Below, piece after piece: positions 22,901 to 37,900 of a stretch of DNA of 64,000 nucleotides. The position numbers and the translations under genes were made by a program. The DNA lies in the NCBI RefSeq assembly GCF_014839805.1, contig NC_051116.1, positions 9,343,556 to 9,407,555 of the forward strand, in the 5' to 3' direction. Under the pieces are notes generated by a model that searched no databases, was not told the DNA's origin, and worked only from the letters and a program-made list of their open reading frames with translations. The stretch is from Manduca sexta. Lineage: Eukaryota > Arthropoda > Insecta > Lepidoptera > Sphingidae. Each line of letters starts with the position of its first letter. Within the stretch, counting starts at the first letter, position 1.

Positions 22901-25900
22901 CGTGCGTGAATTAATTTGTAATTCTTAATGAGAAATAAAGTTTTCTAAACCCAAAACCCAAAATTTATTCATTAAATCCCTTGTAAGAACTCCATTATCT
23001 TACAGAAAACTTAGTGTTCATAGAAATTCATTTACAATTATCATAAATTTTCACGAATTATCAGCACAAGACACAATGAATAACGATCTACAAACCGTTT
23101 GAAACCATTACAGACATCATTTATTATGTGTATATATATTGCACCAGACTCTACACGTTCAATTAATTAGATTGTAGTCGTAGTACGCTGAGCGTCGACT
23201 CTAGATTAGGAGATCGCACAATACGACTCTACATAGACACGAAATCGATCGAGAGACCGCTGCTGAGACTAACGGCGAGTTATTATGGTTCTATACTGTT
23301 AGAGTTAAATCGCTACATAGAGACCAGTGGCGAAGCGTCCATACAAGCCGATTCCTACCGGGTTACCTTTTGTAAATTAATTAAAAATAATAAAAGAAAA
23401 ACATAACAAATATAACTAGAATAATAATAATAATAATAATAGTATACTCAAACAAGACATCTTATACTTATTAAATTAAATCAATACTTCAACTATAACG
23501 GTACATAGTATCAATTCGTTAAATCGTAACTCGCGCGCAGTGCTCGCGCCTTATAGTGTTCGAAGTGAACCCGGCCGTGCATAGCTTCCCTCGCGATATT
23601 GTTGTTTCTTTCACACGCAGCGCGGTGTCTTTGTCTAATCTTTTGGAAGTGACGTAAAAATGAATGTGTGCGTCCGTGTATGTGTACTTCAGGGTAACCC
23701 GAGAATTTGCAGTTTCATGTTGAGCCATTGGCGCGAATTTTTTTAATAACTTAGAATTTATTAATTAGTGTTTGTGTATAGTGTGCGTAATTATTTTTTG
23801 TTGGACTCTTTTAGGTACCTATGTTCAAAATAACATGTGATTATTTTTAAAATTTAGAGTTTAGACATGTTAATGTAAGAAAGGAAATTATTAAGTACAA
23901 CGATATTCTACTGATTTTATTTTTATTGTGAAATGCGTATTGCATCTGTAGAAAAAAATATTTCTTCGGGTTCCCTTTTGAAAATTTTCACCCTTCGCCA
24001 CTGATAGAGACATAAATAAACAATGACTACGACTTGAGCGACTTATCTGAAAACAGAAATCCGCTACGGACCAGAGTTGAATGTATTTTGTCCTTATAAC
24101 GTAAGAGATAAAGACAATTATCAGCAACTTGTCCCGAAGAGTCGTGACTATACATCCAGTAAAGCAGAAACTCCATACAGGAACAGTACTCACTGCCAGT
24201 TGGCAAAATCCATCACATGTTACGTGGTTAAACACCCCACATTATGTTAACCATAACAATGCCCTCTCGGTTACATCTCCCCCAGCTTCCCTTCCAATCC
24301 CCGTAGTCTCCCTCCCCCGCCTCCCTAGACCCCGTCAGCTGCTCCAAGGTCAGGCGGTAATGTGCCATTCAACCGGCACTTATTGCTTCGCAACATTTCC
24401 CATTAATAGAAACTTGGTATTAGCTGCGCGGTTTGTTCCAGCGAATTATTTCTGAATGTTTACTGACGAACATTCCGGTTTTAAAAATCTACTAAACATG
24501 AGAACTAAATACATGTAAAGTTATAAATTAATGGCAAACTGAAATGAGACACGAACTGATATTGGGTCTGCTTTATTCTATGTACAAATGGTACTTATAT
24601 ACTAATGTGGTGCGTGACGTACGTGAGTTAACACTTATCTAAGTCTACGTGATATTATGTGCGATGGGGCGCTACATAAAGCATATAAGAAAGATAAAAA
24701 TATCCAAAAGGGAACCCGACGCAATATATAGATATTACTAACAACTAATATGCATAAATGCTATCTGCAAATCGTTTTGATGATAATTATATTCTATATA
24801 AATTCTACATCAAGGGAAGGCGGCAGGAATCTTGTGATGTGGACCTTTCACCACTGATGTACAGTAAAATATAATTAAAAGCATCGGTTAAATATTAGTG
24901 TCTTATCTTACTTCTTATTCTACAAACACTATAAATGCCAAAGTTTATGAAAATATTTGTATGTTTGTTAAAAGTTAACGAATATACAAGGTATTTGTGG
25001 AACTTTTCCGATAAATAGTAAGACTTTTGTTACACGTCTTCGAAAGTACTAACCGAAGAAAATCAATGCGCTGTGAAGGATATTTTTTTAAATTTTACAC
25101 ACAGATGATCTAAGTATTAGTATAAAAAGACTATTTTATTTCTTATAAGTATGTACACAGCAGATTTTTCCGAAAATGTCATTCATGCCAGAACGGTCAC
25201 AAAAAGCCTAATTAAATGTAAACAAGATCACCAACACCCGCGAGTGAGGCCTAGGTACCGACAAGAAGCTATCAATAATTGTTTATAAAACAAAATCCCG
25301 TCTGCACAGATTCACTAAACATTAAAACAACAAGTTATTTATAATAACCAAGATCTCTGTTGTAGATAGGTAGCTCGTTCCAATTTGTTATCATCCAATC
25401 TGTCAGTAAGGCGACACTGGCGGCCGACGGCTTGTTATCGCACTCCGGTGCGGTTATTTCATTATTTTTCATCTGCGCGGTAAAAATACTCTCCTGACAG
25501 TGTAGTTTAAATACAAATATTTTAGTTAAACATAAATTAATGAGCGGCAGCTGAACAATAGTAAGTGCTACAGATGCCATAAATAGCAGGCATATTGCGT
25601 ACTAATAAAAAAACACCATGCTTTGTATCCACGAAGGTTAAGCAAGTGCAACAAAGGCAACCAAGTGATCCGTCCCGTGATGTGATAGGGGGCGAGACCA
25701 TCGTCATATCGGGTACACATTCCAAACTGCGGGCAGATATTGGTCAGAAAAATCCAACAACACTCAGAGCAGTAAGGTAATCAACAGGCATAAACATATT
25801 TTTTTCTATTAGAGGCATCACACTGCGCTGTAGTCTGAGGCGACCGGCGCTCGTACACAAGATACTGTTATGAGTATCCGATCTAGTATATTATTCTTCA

Positions 25901-28900
25901 ACGTTCGTGGTGGGTAGCGTTATTTTCCTCGCGTCTTATATTTTTCATTACGCTGTCGGTGCCGGTTTGGCTCCCCCACCCCTCCCCCCCCCTCCCCTCT
26001 CCCCGCTCGCCCGGTGTCCTCATCTGATGAGCTGTAAACGCCGCACGTCGCGCGTTAATCCCTCGTAAAGGTCGCGATGGAAATGACTCGGTTCAAATCT
26101 GTGCTAAGGCGAGTGACATTAGAATTCCTGACACGTTTGTCGAGGCGACCTCGTAGCCACCCCCACTCAGCCCCCACTATGGCAGGACGCACCGCACGCG
26201 ACGCGGTTCAGCGGTAGTGCTGAGCCGAACGCGCTGACAAGAACAGTTAAGACTACGGACATCTGAACCGCAAGAGTTAGCGTTGCACCTACTCACTGAC
26301 AATTGGGTGATGATACAAAGGTAATTGCATTAAGAAATTAGCAAGCTGATTGTTAGATATTTGTATCCGTCCAGATAGCGACCACCGTACACAAGGTGTA
26401 AAGCCCGCCATAGTAGCCCACGTAAGTGAGGCGCTTTCCGGGATAGGCCTGTACAAATCAACAGTCGAGTGCCGAAGTGTTATTTAGCATCGTTTGTACC
26501 ATGGACTGACTAACGAAAGATCACAACACTCACTGACAAATTAATATTTTGAACTTAGTACAACGGCAAAGTAGTCGCAACCGTAGCTTTCCAATTGCTA
26601 TGAAATAATTTAAGACTACAACTGCTATAATAAATCACTGATAAGGTAGTGAAAGTTCAAAGTAATGCAGTAGCTGTAAGTTATAGTAATTTATTCCAAA
26701 ATGATTTATTAGTGGAAATGAGTCTTGAATAAAGAGTTTAAGCCGAACTATCGTCATATCGTCGTCGTATATTTGTGTACTTAATACTCCATTACAGTTA
26801 TTGACAATAGTTCTATAAGCCATATTCTATCCAGGCCAGCATCCTTAAGAATCCCGACAAATACTTTACAAAAATAACCATTTTTAGAGACATGGTAATG
26901 AGCGACCGCCGCGCCCGCCCCGCGGGACGAACGCTGTGAGGCTTTAACTGTTTGTGATTTGTTCAAATCCCAGTTTACGCTCTGGCATTACTCATGTACT
27001 TAGTATTACAGCTGTTCTGTTAAATAGTTAATTTGTACGTTTAAATTTTGTTTGTGAAAAATTGCGTTACGTGGTGGACGGTGACATCCACCGTCTATTA
27101 ATTTGAAAGAATCGGACTCTTAGTACAGAGGTACACTCAAGTGATTGAAATAGAATTATTTTACGGATTTTATCGTGGTTTTTATATTATAATTTTCTCT
27201 CCACGTTTCTAAGACTGCAGCCTTCATGATCACGGGGTATTTCGATGTCTAACATTCGCGTAAACATAAGAAATCATTATTCATTTAAGTGGTTATAATG
27301 GTTCTTATGTGAGTAAAGTCGAAATATAACTGGAGCGGACCAGTCGACCGCCGGCAGACATTTTTCTCTACGATACTGGACATAAACCAACTAATGCTAG
27401 AGATGAGAATGCCACCTTTAAGAAAAATTAAATTTGTTAAACGGGAATGGATCCTCGACAATTTATTATTGAGGACAATGATGTCCTGTATCTATTATAC
27501 GTTTTGTACTTCTACAACTAAACTGTACTAAACAGTCGGTGCATTTTTTCAGTCTAATCTCTCTGTAACAATAAGCTCTATAGTTGCTCTATATCTGATT
27601 AATATTTAGACGCGTAATGAACCACAACACTCATTAATAGCGAACATAATCCTCTGAGATTCGCCGCCGCACTGCGCCGCGCCGCATCTCTTATCACAGC
27701 GCCAGTTAATTAGCGCACACATTGATAACACACCGACACACTTACACAACTACACTTACCCAATGAACTGTTATGACAACGATTGTGGTAGTAACTTTAT
27801 TTTTATTTAATATTTTAGAATACAAATGTCGATTGGCTCGTGATCTATCACATCATGACACGGAACTCATAAGCCGAAAAGTCGGTGCCCTGGATGCACA
27901 TAGCCTATCCCTTCGTAAAGCCGTGATGTGTACTAAAAAATAAATTGGTAGAACCATTTTATTGTGAAATGTTTGCCTAAAACATGAAAGGTCAACACAA
28001 CTGACGCTGTGCTATCGCCCCAAATACAACGTAAACTGAGTTGCTGTGAGTGAGATTTTCGTACATTCTGTTCCTTTACTTTCTAGAATTGTGCGTGATA
28101 ATGGCAGAAATCAGTTTACATCATATGACCTATTTATAGACTCCAGTTTCTGAGAATAATATTTGTATTAAATATCTCCATACGCATGAGTGTGTTTACT
28201 TCTACACGGAATGTTTGTGTTCATACACCGTCTAATTGAAGTTGTGTTTGTATGTCAGCTGTTCAAGGAAGGATTGAGTAATTATAAATACTGAAACAAT
28301 ATTCATTAATAAGGTCACTACTCACTAGGTTGTAGTAATAGTTGGTGACCCGTATGCTTCCTAAGTCCAGGAAGATCGTGTTATTTCACATCTAAGGGTA
28401 GGCCGAGACGTGACTAGTGTATCAACTGCAATATTAATTATAGTCATATCGTGTATAAAATCCAATTTCGTGCCACACATGTATGTTTTATAACTCATAA
28501 ATAGGTTTCTGGATAGACTCGACGCCTTACTGATTTCATACGCTAAGTGATCCGCTACTAAACAAACGAGCCAAGAGAAAATTTATGTAAATTGAACTAT
28601 TTCGTAATACCAAAGATTTCTTTGTCTGGTCGTACGCAAGGCCGATGTAGAGGCATAAAAATTCCTTTACGTCGTAAAGGAAAATATTTATAAACAAAGC
28701 CCTCGGGCGCGGCGCCTTATCGCACAAAATCTCATTCTGCTTCTACATAATAGTCCTCTATTTTGCTATTTGCTTTAAATTATTATTATACGCCGAACAG
28801 TCGCTGGCTCGGTGCCGCGCTCAGAACTGGGCTCTTGACTTTAATACAAAGAATATACTCACACGACACTCAGACCAAAAACAAAATTAATCTCACAAAC

Positions 28901-31900
28901 ATTTGTCATTGCATGGAGATCTCTAGTTTTACTGCATTTTGTTCTAATACACTACGGAAGTAGTCAAGTAATATGATGTTGTTGACGCTCTATGTACTTG
29001 TTATTTACGTATCAGTCAGGATATCGTACACCGTACTTGCAGGACTTCATCGGTTTATTTGCGGCAGATATTTGATCACGCTGCGATTGGAAACCTTACT
29101 AGTGAAACTCTACCTACACTGATGTTCAATTTAAACCAAATACATCAAATTTTCAGAATCGTATCTCAGTAGCAATAAACAGACTATAAATAAAAACGTC
29201 CACAGTTCATCGAGCTTATTTCCGCCCCGTGCTACCACCGGAAGTGACCCGACGTCCACATCGGACGCAAAACCAATCCCGAGCAAATTGCCTGCAAAGC
29301 CAAATAATGCATACAGTTAAAAAAATACAAGAGCATTTAAAAATCTAAAATGTAACTACCACAGCGATGTACCAGGGATACATAAACGATGTAAGACAAA
29401 AAAGTCTCAAGGCGCATACCCGTAGGACGTGCCGATGCGGGACCGTTGCGGGGGTGAGGTCGGTGCGGAGAGAGCGCAGGGGGAAGAGGCGAGGATAATC
29501 GATCACCCCATGTTTAAAGGAATCCGCACGACAGAACAAGGACGATTCGGGATACTCGGTGATGTGACGAGCGCGACGAGCGGCCTTGTGTCATGTGGAT
29601 GTAGAGCCGCTCCGTACTATGTCGCTGTCTTCAGTAACATGTAGTAATATCACTCGTATAATAAATCATGCGCTGTTACATTTAGGCTTCTATGATTGAT
29701 GGATGAAGCTTTTTGTTCAACACTTGCATAATGCAGGTTGGTAGAGCTCTAACACTTAATTTTTTGCACGAATATTTATTAAGTGCGGAGATTACTCAGA
29801 ACCTATTATACAATTTCGTTTTAAAAATGTATAAGCCGACTAAATACAAAAGGCACTGCAATCTATGCTCTCAAAAAATGATAATAAATTGAGCACTATC
29901 GACATTACATGTTTAATACGATAACGTTTAAGTGAAATTTATGTGACAAAGGAGAATGCCCATTTTTGTATGAAAGTTGGGCTACGCTTGCGTCTGTACA
30001 AAACCTTCACTAAACTATAGGGAATATATCCTAAATCTTATACAAATTGAAAACAATTGGATATTCGATGGGAGTTCGGAGTAATCAGAAATTTTATAAC
30101 TCGGTTATTTTGAGGTTAGCGGCGATAGCCTAGTTGGGTGTGGAACGGACTGCCGAGACGAATGTCCGCAGGTTCAAATCCCAAGGGCACACACCTCTGA
30201 CTTTTCTAAAAAATCATGTGTGTATTCTTTGTGAATTTATCGTTCGCTTTAACGGTGAAGGAAAACATCGTGAGGAAACCTGCACATCTGAGAAGTTCTC
30301 TATAGGAATTTCGAAGGTGTGTGAAGTCTACCAATCCGCACTAGGCCAGCGTGGTGGACTAAGGCCTAATCCCTCTCAGTAGTAGAGGAGGCCCGTGCTC
30401 AGCAGTGGGCAAGTATATAATACAGGGCTGATATTATTATTATTATTATGGACTGCAATAATGTACGGTAGAAAGTACCTACGTGCCTAATTAAGTTCAA
30501 TATTGCAGTACCTACTTGATATTGCTATAAACAATTATTGGACATTCATTTCACTTAGCTTTAATCGCCTTTATAAGAAACTGATAGGTATAACATATCT
30601 GATGAGACGAAACTCCAATAAAACTTCTAAGATAGTATGGCGGAATATTCGTTTTTCCACTGAGTGTTCCATTCATATACTACCCGACCCTTTGTGTAAG
30701 TACATATTTTTTTGACTTATGACTTATTCTATTACATGGATTAACTTAATCTTTATTTTCACCTACCATTGTCTCACTTCAATATGGCGTCAACACATAT
30801 TGTAGAATAGATTCAGCTTAGTTTTTATGACCAGCCGCATGGCTGACGCCAACCCTCTTTGGAGGATTCCGATCCCAGGCAAGTCACGTTAGAAACACCG
30901 AGATAAAATGTTGCTTGGCCTGGAAATCGAACAGGAATCCAGAAACTAACTTCATAGCCTGATTAGACTAATAGTTACTTACCATAGGAAAAGAAAAATA
31001 AAACAAGAAATACGAAATCCGATGTATATTTTTATATAGATGTGTATTTTTATAGAGGTATATTTTCTTGGCTTCCCAGAAAATAAACAAGAACTTGATG
31101 TGGCCGCAACACGCTTATAATACTGCTGAAGTGAGTGAATGACTTCTTGCATTGCTGATCGGGTCATGTCATGTCGTTGTTGTCTGTGAACCTCTCTATT
31201 AACTGATCTCCAGCAGGCAGCACAAATTCATTCCAGCCTTGAAACCTAAAATATAATGTAAAAGTTGAGTAAACATGTTCAGATTATTAATATTGTTAAA
31301 CTGTTTTTTTAGTTTTTGCAAGATTTTTCCCACATTGTGGGTAGATTAATAATAATCTAGGTAACTTACAAACTGGATAGCTTGTCTAAGAAATATACTT
31401 ATCGTTGCTGTGGCACCGCAATGGTGCAGTTAATACACCGCCGGGATATGCCGTCTCGATTAACTGTCCTGGGTCCTAGGCTCTAGACGACATTGTGTTG
31501 CTAATAAAAAGCCTTCCGTCTCAAAGTTCGGAACACACACTATACACTTTGTTTCTTAACAGTGAAATTCTCGACTCAACATTAAAATACATAAGAATAA
31601 AACTCAGATCTTGAGTAAAATATTTTAATGATGAAATATTTTCATTCAATTCTAAAGTGTCAAAATGTCATTAATTTCAGTTGCCAGTGTAATAAAAATC
31701 AGTACCCATATATTCATTTAATTTAAAATAAAGTCCAGACATGTTTAAGCTGACTTTAGCATTTCTGTCAATGCAAGTACAAGTCGCCATTTGTTTGTTT
31801 TTAGAAGAATTAATATTTTATCTTTTTTACCAGCTATTTGGAGTTTGGTCATAAATATTAAGTAAAATATATTTTTTATAACAATATTGTTGTTTAATGA

Positions 31901-34900
31901 ATAATATATTTAATCTATATATTATATATTCAAGTACAAGCACATTTATTGTGCATATTAACTTTTTTATTCCATTTAAAAGGGGAATTTGTTATAAAAT
32001 GGTATCAATTCGCCATATTGGCAGTAAATTATCCGGTGTTTGATTTGCAATAATTAAACAACTTTTTTTTTCATATCTCTAAAACCCCTATTTGCTCATG
32101 ACTGAAATAAATACAAATGAAGTAATAATTAAAATTATGATTTTCCATGGTTATTTGGTTAAGACGCATGACTGACGCAAAGATAGCCTGGTTTTGGGCA
32201 TTGTCCTTTCAAGTATTTTACTTGAGTTTATAAACTTTATTATTTGTTCGCCTTTTATTATATTGAACGATTAACGTTTACTCAGTTATCGTGAAAGGCC
32301 CATACTCATGTTTTCTTCCATCTTAAATCACGAAATAACTAGGAAATAGATCACACGGCACTAGAAGCCAGACACGTCCTCGGAAATATAACTAAAAATA
32401 AAATACAACCAGGCTATCGCTGAAAATCTAAATCTATTTTGTAATACTGAAAATATAAACTTTGATAAGAATATTAAAGTTGTTCAGCTAATTCGAACTC
32501 ATGAAATCGCCAAATATATCAGTTCATCGACCTAACAGGTCGGTTGGACAGCCAGCGATAGTTCTAGTTCCGGCGCGTGGTTTTCGACAACTCGATAAAA
32601 TGACGCGCCATATTGATACTACGTTTAAATGTATTGCCAAAACGTGATACAGCATTCAACTCATTCGACAAATACGATCTCGCTGTTCGTATCTATTATA
32701 ATAATAATAATATCAGCCCTGTATTATATACTTGCCCACTGCTGAGCACGGGCCTCCTCTACTACTGAGAGGGATTAGGCCTTAGTCCACCACGCTGGCC
32801 TAGTGCGGATTGGTAGACTTCACACACCTTCGAAATTCCCATAGAGAACTTCTCAGATGTGCAGGTTTCCTCACGATGTTTTCCTTCACCGTTAAAGCGA
32901 ACGATAATTCACAAAGAATACACACATGATTTTAGAAAAGTCAGAGGTGTGTGCCTTTGGGATTTGAACCTGCGGACATTCGTCTCGGCAGTCCGTTCCA
33001 CACCCAACTAGGCTATCGCCGCTTCCGCTATCGCCGCTTCCATCGCATCTATCGTATCTATTGCGCCAATGATAAATGTTAAATGATAAAAATTAGTTCC
33101 GATAATTCAATGAAATCTAATCTATAAGCGCCGTTATTGCTGATTTCAGTTAGACAAAAAAAAAATAGTATTCAGCCAAAACGTAAAAAATATTTAAAGT
33201 ATTACCACCTTAAGTAAGAATCCCGCCAGAGTTGTAGAATGCCAGGGAGATCGTGATAACGACGTCAACCTTTTTATAACAGAAAACAGCAACGGAGAAA
33301 GTGCAAATTCTACTCAAATTTTAATATTATTTGTCACTCCATCTCGCTGAATCAACTAAAGTAAATTTAAACATTTTATCGGGAGTAAGTGACACGCCGT
33401 AAACAAAAGCCATTCCAAGTAAAGCCGTGAAAAAGCTGAGAGTTGCAGATAATGTAGAGACGAGGCAGCGAACAAAAGTCCGTCTCTACCGCGTGGAGCG
33501 CCGCGCGCTATCGGCGCGTTGTTTACGACCGGCTGCCGACCGCTGATAAGCGACAACCTTCCACTCTACCATACAATTTTACTCGAAATATAACTCAATA
33601 ATATCAGATTATTTTTAATCTAAAGTTGTGTATGGTATTTGTTTTTTGAATACTAAATGTCTTTATGTTAGAAAGCCAGGTAAAAAGAGGTTCAGGTAAT
33701 TGCAAATGATATAATTACCATCAACGTGCAAGGAAGAATCGTGAGTATTTATATAAGGTCAGATATACAAAAAAAATCTAAAGCAACGAAATAGTAACTG
33801 ACTCTACGGAACGCCATTGCAATGTTGTACTACTATGGTTGTATTATGTGAGACATTGGTACCCGATGGACAGTTAAATGGCTACAGCATGACTATCATA
33901 TACGTGTTCAGTAATAAATAAACACAATATATACTGATGCTAAGTTCATAAACATTACATAAGTAACTGCTAACTACGACGTAGCACGTTACAACAACTT
34001 TAGTGAACGTAACCAAACGCTACGCGCTACGTTAATCGGATGCTACGTCGTAACACCCCGTAGCGATGCTACGCCGCGCTCGTGACATACTCGACGTTGC
34101 ACTTTAGTGGTATTATTTTAAGCACGTGAGAGTATTTTCGCCGTGCGTCTCCCTTCTACTCCCCCGTTCCCCTCCAACGTCTCCCACATTACCCGGTAAT
34201 CGTTCGTCATTAGCGCGAACACTTCGGTGTCGTGCAGACAATTTGCAAAGTGGCTGCATCTCACCTAACCCCCCCTCCTTATTCCCCCTGTACCAAACCG
34301 GCAGCACGTCTATATAGATTATTTAAATTAGCACGAAGTTCAACTACACGTTAGGAAGCGCGAACACGAATAAATTTAGTTCAAGCAGAAATGGAACAAA
34401 AATAACAGAATTATTAATACTCACATGCAAGAGCTACGCCACAGCTAGTTATATTTGAAGCATGAATGCACTTTAATACCCATAGAATTAAGACATCTAT
34501 TCGCAAGTGTGTCGGTCTCTTGCTATAAAAATAAATTACGCAGCATGTGGGATGTTTGAAAGCAATCTGTATGTTTGTCGGTATGATTGAGTATTGAGTG
34601 TGGAGTAAACAGCGTGGCTGATTGTAGTCGCCCGCATGTGAATCAACCGCTCCGGCGCGCCGCGAGCGAGCGAACCCAGCGAGCGCTGATGAGCAAACAC
34701 TCCGCGTGTGATGATCGCGCCGCGGCGCCGCCCCGTGCTAACACTTTCATTATATACGCGTTTACCGCCTGTGAATCTGGCGCCTAAATTACATCGATTT
34801 GTAGTTTGTGTGTACAGTCTTAACTACATGTAATATGTATACATGCTAGTTTCTATGTAGTACTGTACAAATTATAATATTTTATCGAGTTTTATATCAA

Positions 34901-37900
34901 TACCTCCATTTATATCGGATGATTGGTTTACAGTGGCGAAGCGTCCATACAAGCCGATTCCCACCGGCTTCCCTTTTAGGTTTTCGGTGATACTAAACAA
35001 ATTATTTAATAGGTAAATTTAAATTTAGAATATATCAGACAATGGACTATAATTATAATAGCTTAAATTATTAATTAATGATAACTTAATAATGACATCT
35101 ATCGGCCATTAGCCCGTTGTTTAATAAATTGAATCGATATCGATTACTTACTTATTTTAAATAACATTAGATGACCTTGGATTTTTTTCCCCAGAAATTC
35201 CGTTACCAAAGTGAAATTGTGACGCCACAGGCGCAAGGTAGCCCGCTGTCAAGCGGCTTAATGTCGTAGTGTGTTTTTTAACATAGATGGCAGCACTTTC
35301 TATGATTTTCTATGCCAGTGTTTGTCGAAATCGCGCGGAAGATATGGGCAAAGGTAACCCGAGCTAGTTCGGATTCACGTTAACCGACTTTGTATAGTTA
35401 TCGCGTTTTACGTCCTTCAAACGTCATAATTTATTATTATGCTACTAAGTTGCGGTGTTTGTAAATTGTCATATTCATTTTATTTTTTAAGCGGCGATAG
35501 CCTAGTTGGGTGTGGAACGGACTGCCAAGACGAATGTCCGCAGGTTTAAATCCCAAGGGCACACACCTTTGACTTTTCTAAAATCATGTGTGTATTCTTT
35601 GTGAATTTATCGTTCGCTTTAAAGGTGAAGGAAAACATCGTGAGGAAACCTGCACATCTGAGAAGTTCTCTATAGGAATTTCGAAGGTGTGTGAAGTCTA
35701 CCAATCCGCACTAGGTCAGCGTGGTGGACTAAGGCCTAATCCCTCTCAGTAATAGAGGAGGCCCGTGCTCAGCAGTGGACAAGTATATAATACAGGGCTG
35801 ATATTATTATTATTATATTATTTTATTTTTTGATAGTTCTGTGATATTTAGTTACCAGCGCTTTGTTTATTTAAAGAAACTACAAATAAAAGTGTATCAT
35901 AATGGAAATAACTAACTACTTTGTGATCAGTTAATGTCTACCTTTACGTAAGTATATTATTAGTATGTGATTTCACATATTAGTATTTAGATGGTTAAAT
36001 ATTTGAAGTACTTAGATCTGAAAGTTTTTGATTTCAGACACAAAATGTTCGTTAGAAGAAAATAAATATTATACTTTACTGAATTTAAAATATCACCACG
36101 ATACAAGCAAAAATTAACGAATAACCTTTCTTGATTATTTAAATTGATAATTATATAAGTTTATCATGTAGGTGCATTTAAACTGTTGGTCTGTTTGGCG
36201 ATCGTGATAACTATTTCTATAAGGAGAAATTACATTTACTTACAGTTTATTTTGAAAAAAAACAGATAAGTAATCATAGGTAAGTAGTGTGGTTATAATT
36301 TGAATACTTTTGTTTGCTGTTATAACAAAATAATACGTAAGTACTTATAAGTATTTGTGATTAATGGAAGGAGAATTATCTACGTTTATTGTTCGATTTT
36401 ATGGATGTTTCAATTATTTACGCATAATAGGTAATTTTGTAGGCATGTCAATGTTTGTCGATTTCGATTCAAGACTAATTCGTTGTTTTCGTTTTTGTTT
36501 TCCAATAAATTGCCCGCAATATCTTAACTGAAGCCAATTTTTTTTAAACCGGGTTACCTTTTGAAAAATTTCACCCTTCGCCACTGTTGGTTTAAGATGA
36601 AATTTGGTTCAGAACAACTACATTAATATTAGATATAATATAAGGAAATGTGTATAATGGGATTGTTATTCCGCAAAGGAAGTTTACACAAGCATAGCTG
36701 TAAACATAATTATGTCGTTTGTCACTATTGGCTTTGAAACATCCGCGTCTGAATACATCTTTACAACTACCGTGAACGTAAACGTTGATTCCGTATTTAA
36801 ATACGCGGCGCCTTTGTCTCATTTGTGCCAAAAAACGTCGCTAAAGTGTGTGCGGGGGGGGGGACAAGGGTAAGGGAAAGGGGTGGATGGTCGGCATCGC
36901 TTTGTCTCATCAAAAGATTGGCGCTCGTTACTCGCGTCCCGAGTGCAGGAACGTGTTATCGATGCAGTGCGAGGCTCTACAACTGAAGGACGGGAGGTTC
37001 TGTACGTGCCTGCACATGCTGTGTTGCGAACACGCACACGCACATGAGCGACGACTCTTTGCAGCATGCACGGACAATATGAAACTATTTTATACTCGTT
37101 AGTGCATAATACTTGTAGACAGCAGTGTAAATTTTTTATTGCTTATAATATGATTAAAATAGCATGTGGTTCGCCTGATAGTAAGCGAGACTACCGCTCA
37201 TAAATAGTAGCAACACAATCTAAAAACTTGAATTACATAGTATTGTTTGGTATCCCACTGCTGTCTCCATACTGAGACGTGAGATGTTAATCTTATTAAG
37301 GTCAGTAGTTACACTGGCTACAATGTTCTTGAAACCGGAACACAACAGTGACTACACACAGCTGCTTGGCGGCAGAAATAGACATTGCGCTGGTACCCAC
37401 CCAGGTGGACTCTCACATATGAGAGACCTACAAGTAATTAACGTTATTTTTTTCGACTTAGTATAAAATTCATACGTCAAAGTTATTATTAATTTTTAGG
37501 AATTTATATAGGTAAATTATAGAATCATCTAAACTTATTTATCAAATGACTTATATATTTATCGGGAGTCTAATTCGCGTTTAACAGTTATAGCTAGCAA
37601 CAGCAACACTTGCTCCGTTGTCTGTCGCAGCCGCCGGTGACACACGTCGATCCATTTTTAATGAAATTTTATATCCGGAACTTGGAGTTAGAGTTACGAT
37701 TTTAAGATTTAGGAATGACCTCACGTTAATTATATGTAATAATAATTATTTTATTATTGCTTATACTTATTAACCTACTTTGAAAAATGAGTAACGTATT
37801 TTGATGTTGGAGTCATTACGTTACTATATATACAAAGATTGTAACTCATGATGTCGACTTGTCACTCGAATGTCTACGATACTGATGTTACAAATACGGA

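Noticed and set aside
23519..23728. 69-codon minus-strand frame shared by two hAT copies
   Set aside because: Not a conserved frame: copy 3 appears to carry a stop in it, and no transposase motif is present; similarity reflects recent common origin of the copies.
25335..25580. 81-codon minus-strand frame with a hydrophobic start
   Set aside because: Looks superficially like a secreted peptide, but no promoter, poly(A) signal or homologue recognised, and it borders a SINE fragment.
30119..30200. tRNA gene suggested by A and B boxes
   Set aside because: No cloverleaf could be drawn and the sequence is repeated with (ATT)n tails and target duplications; it is a SINE head.
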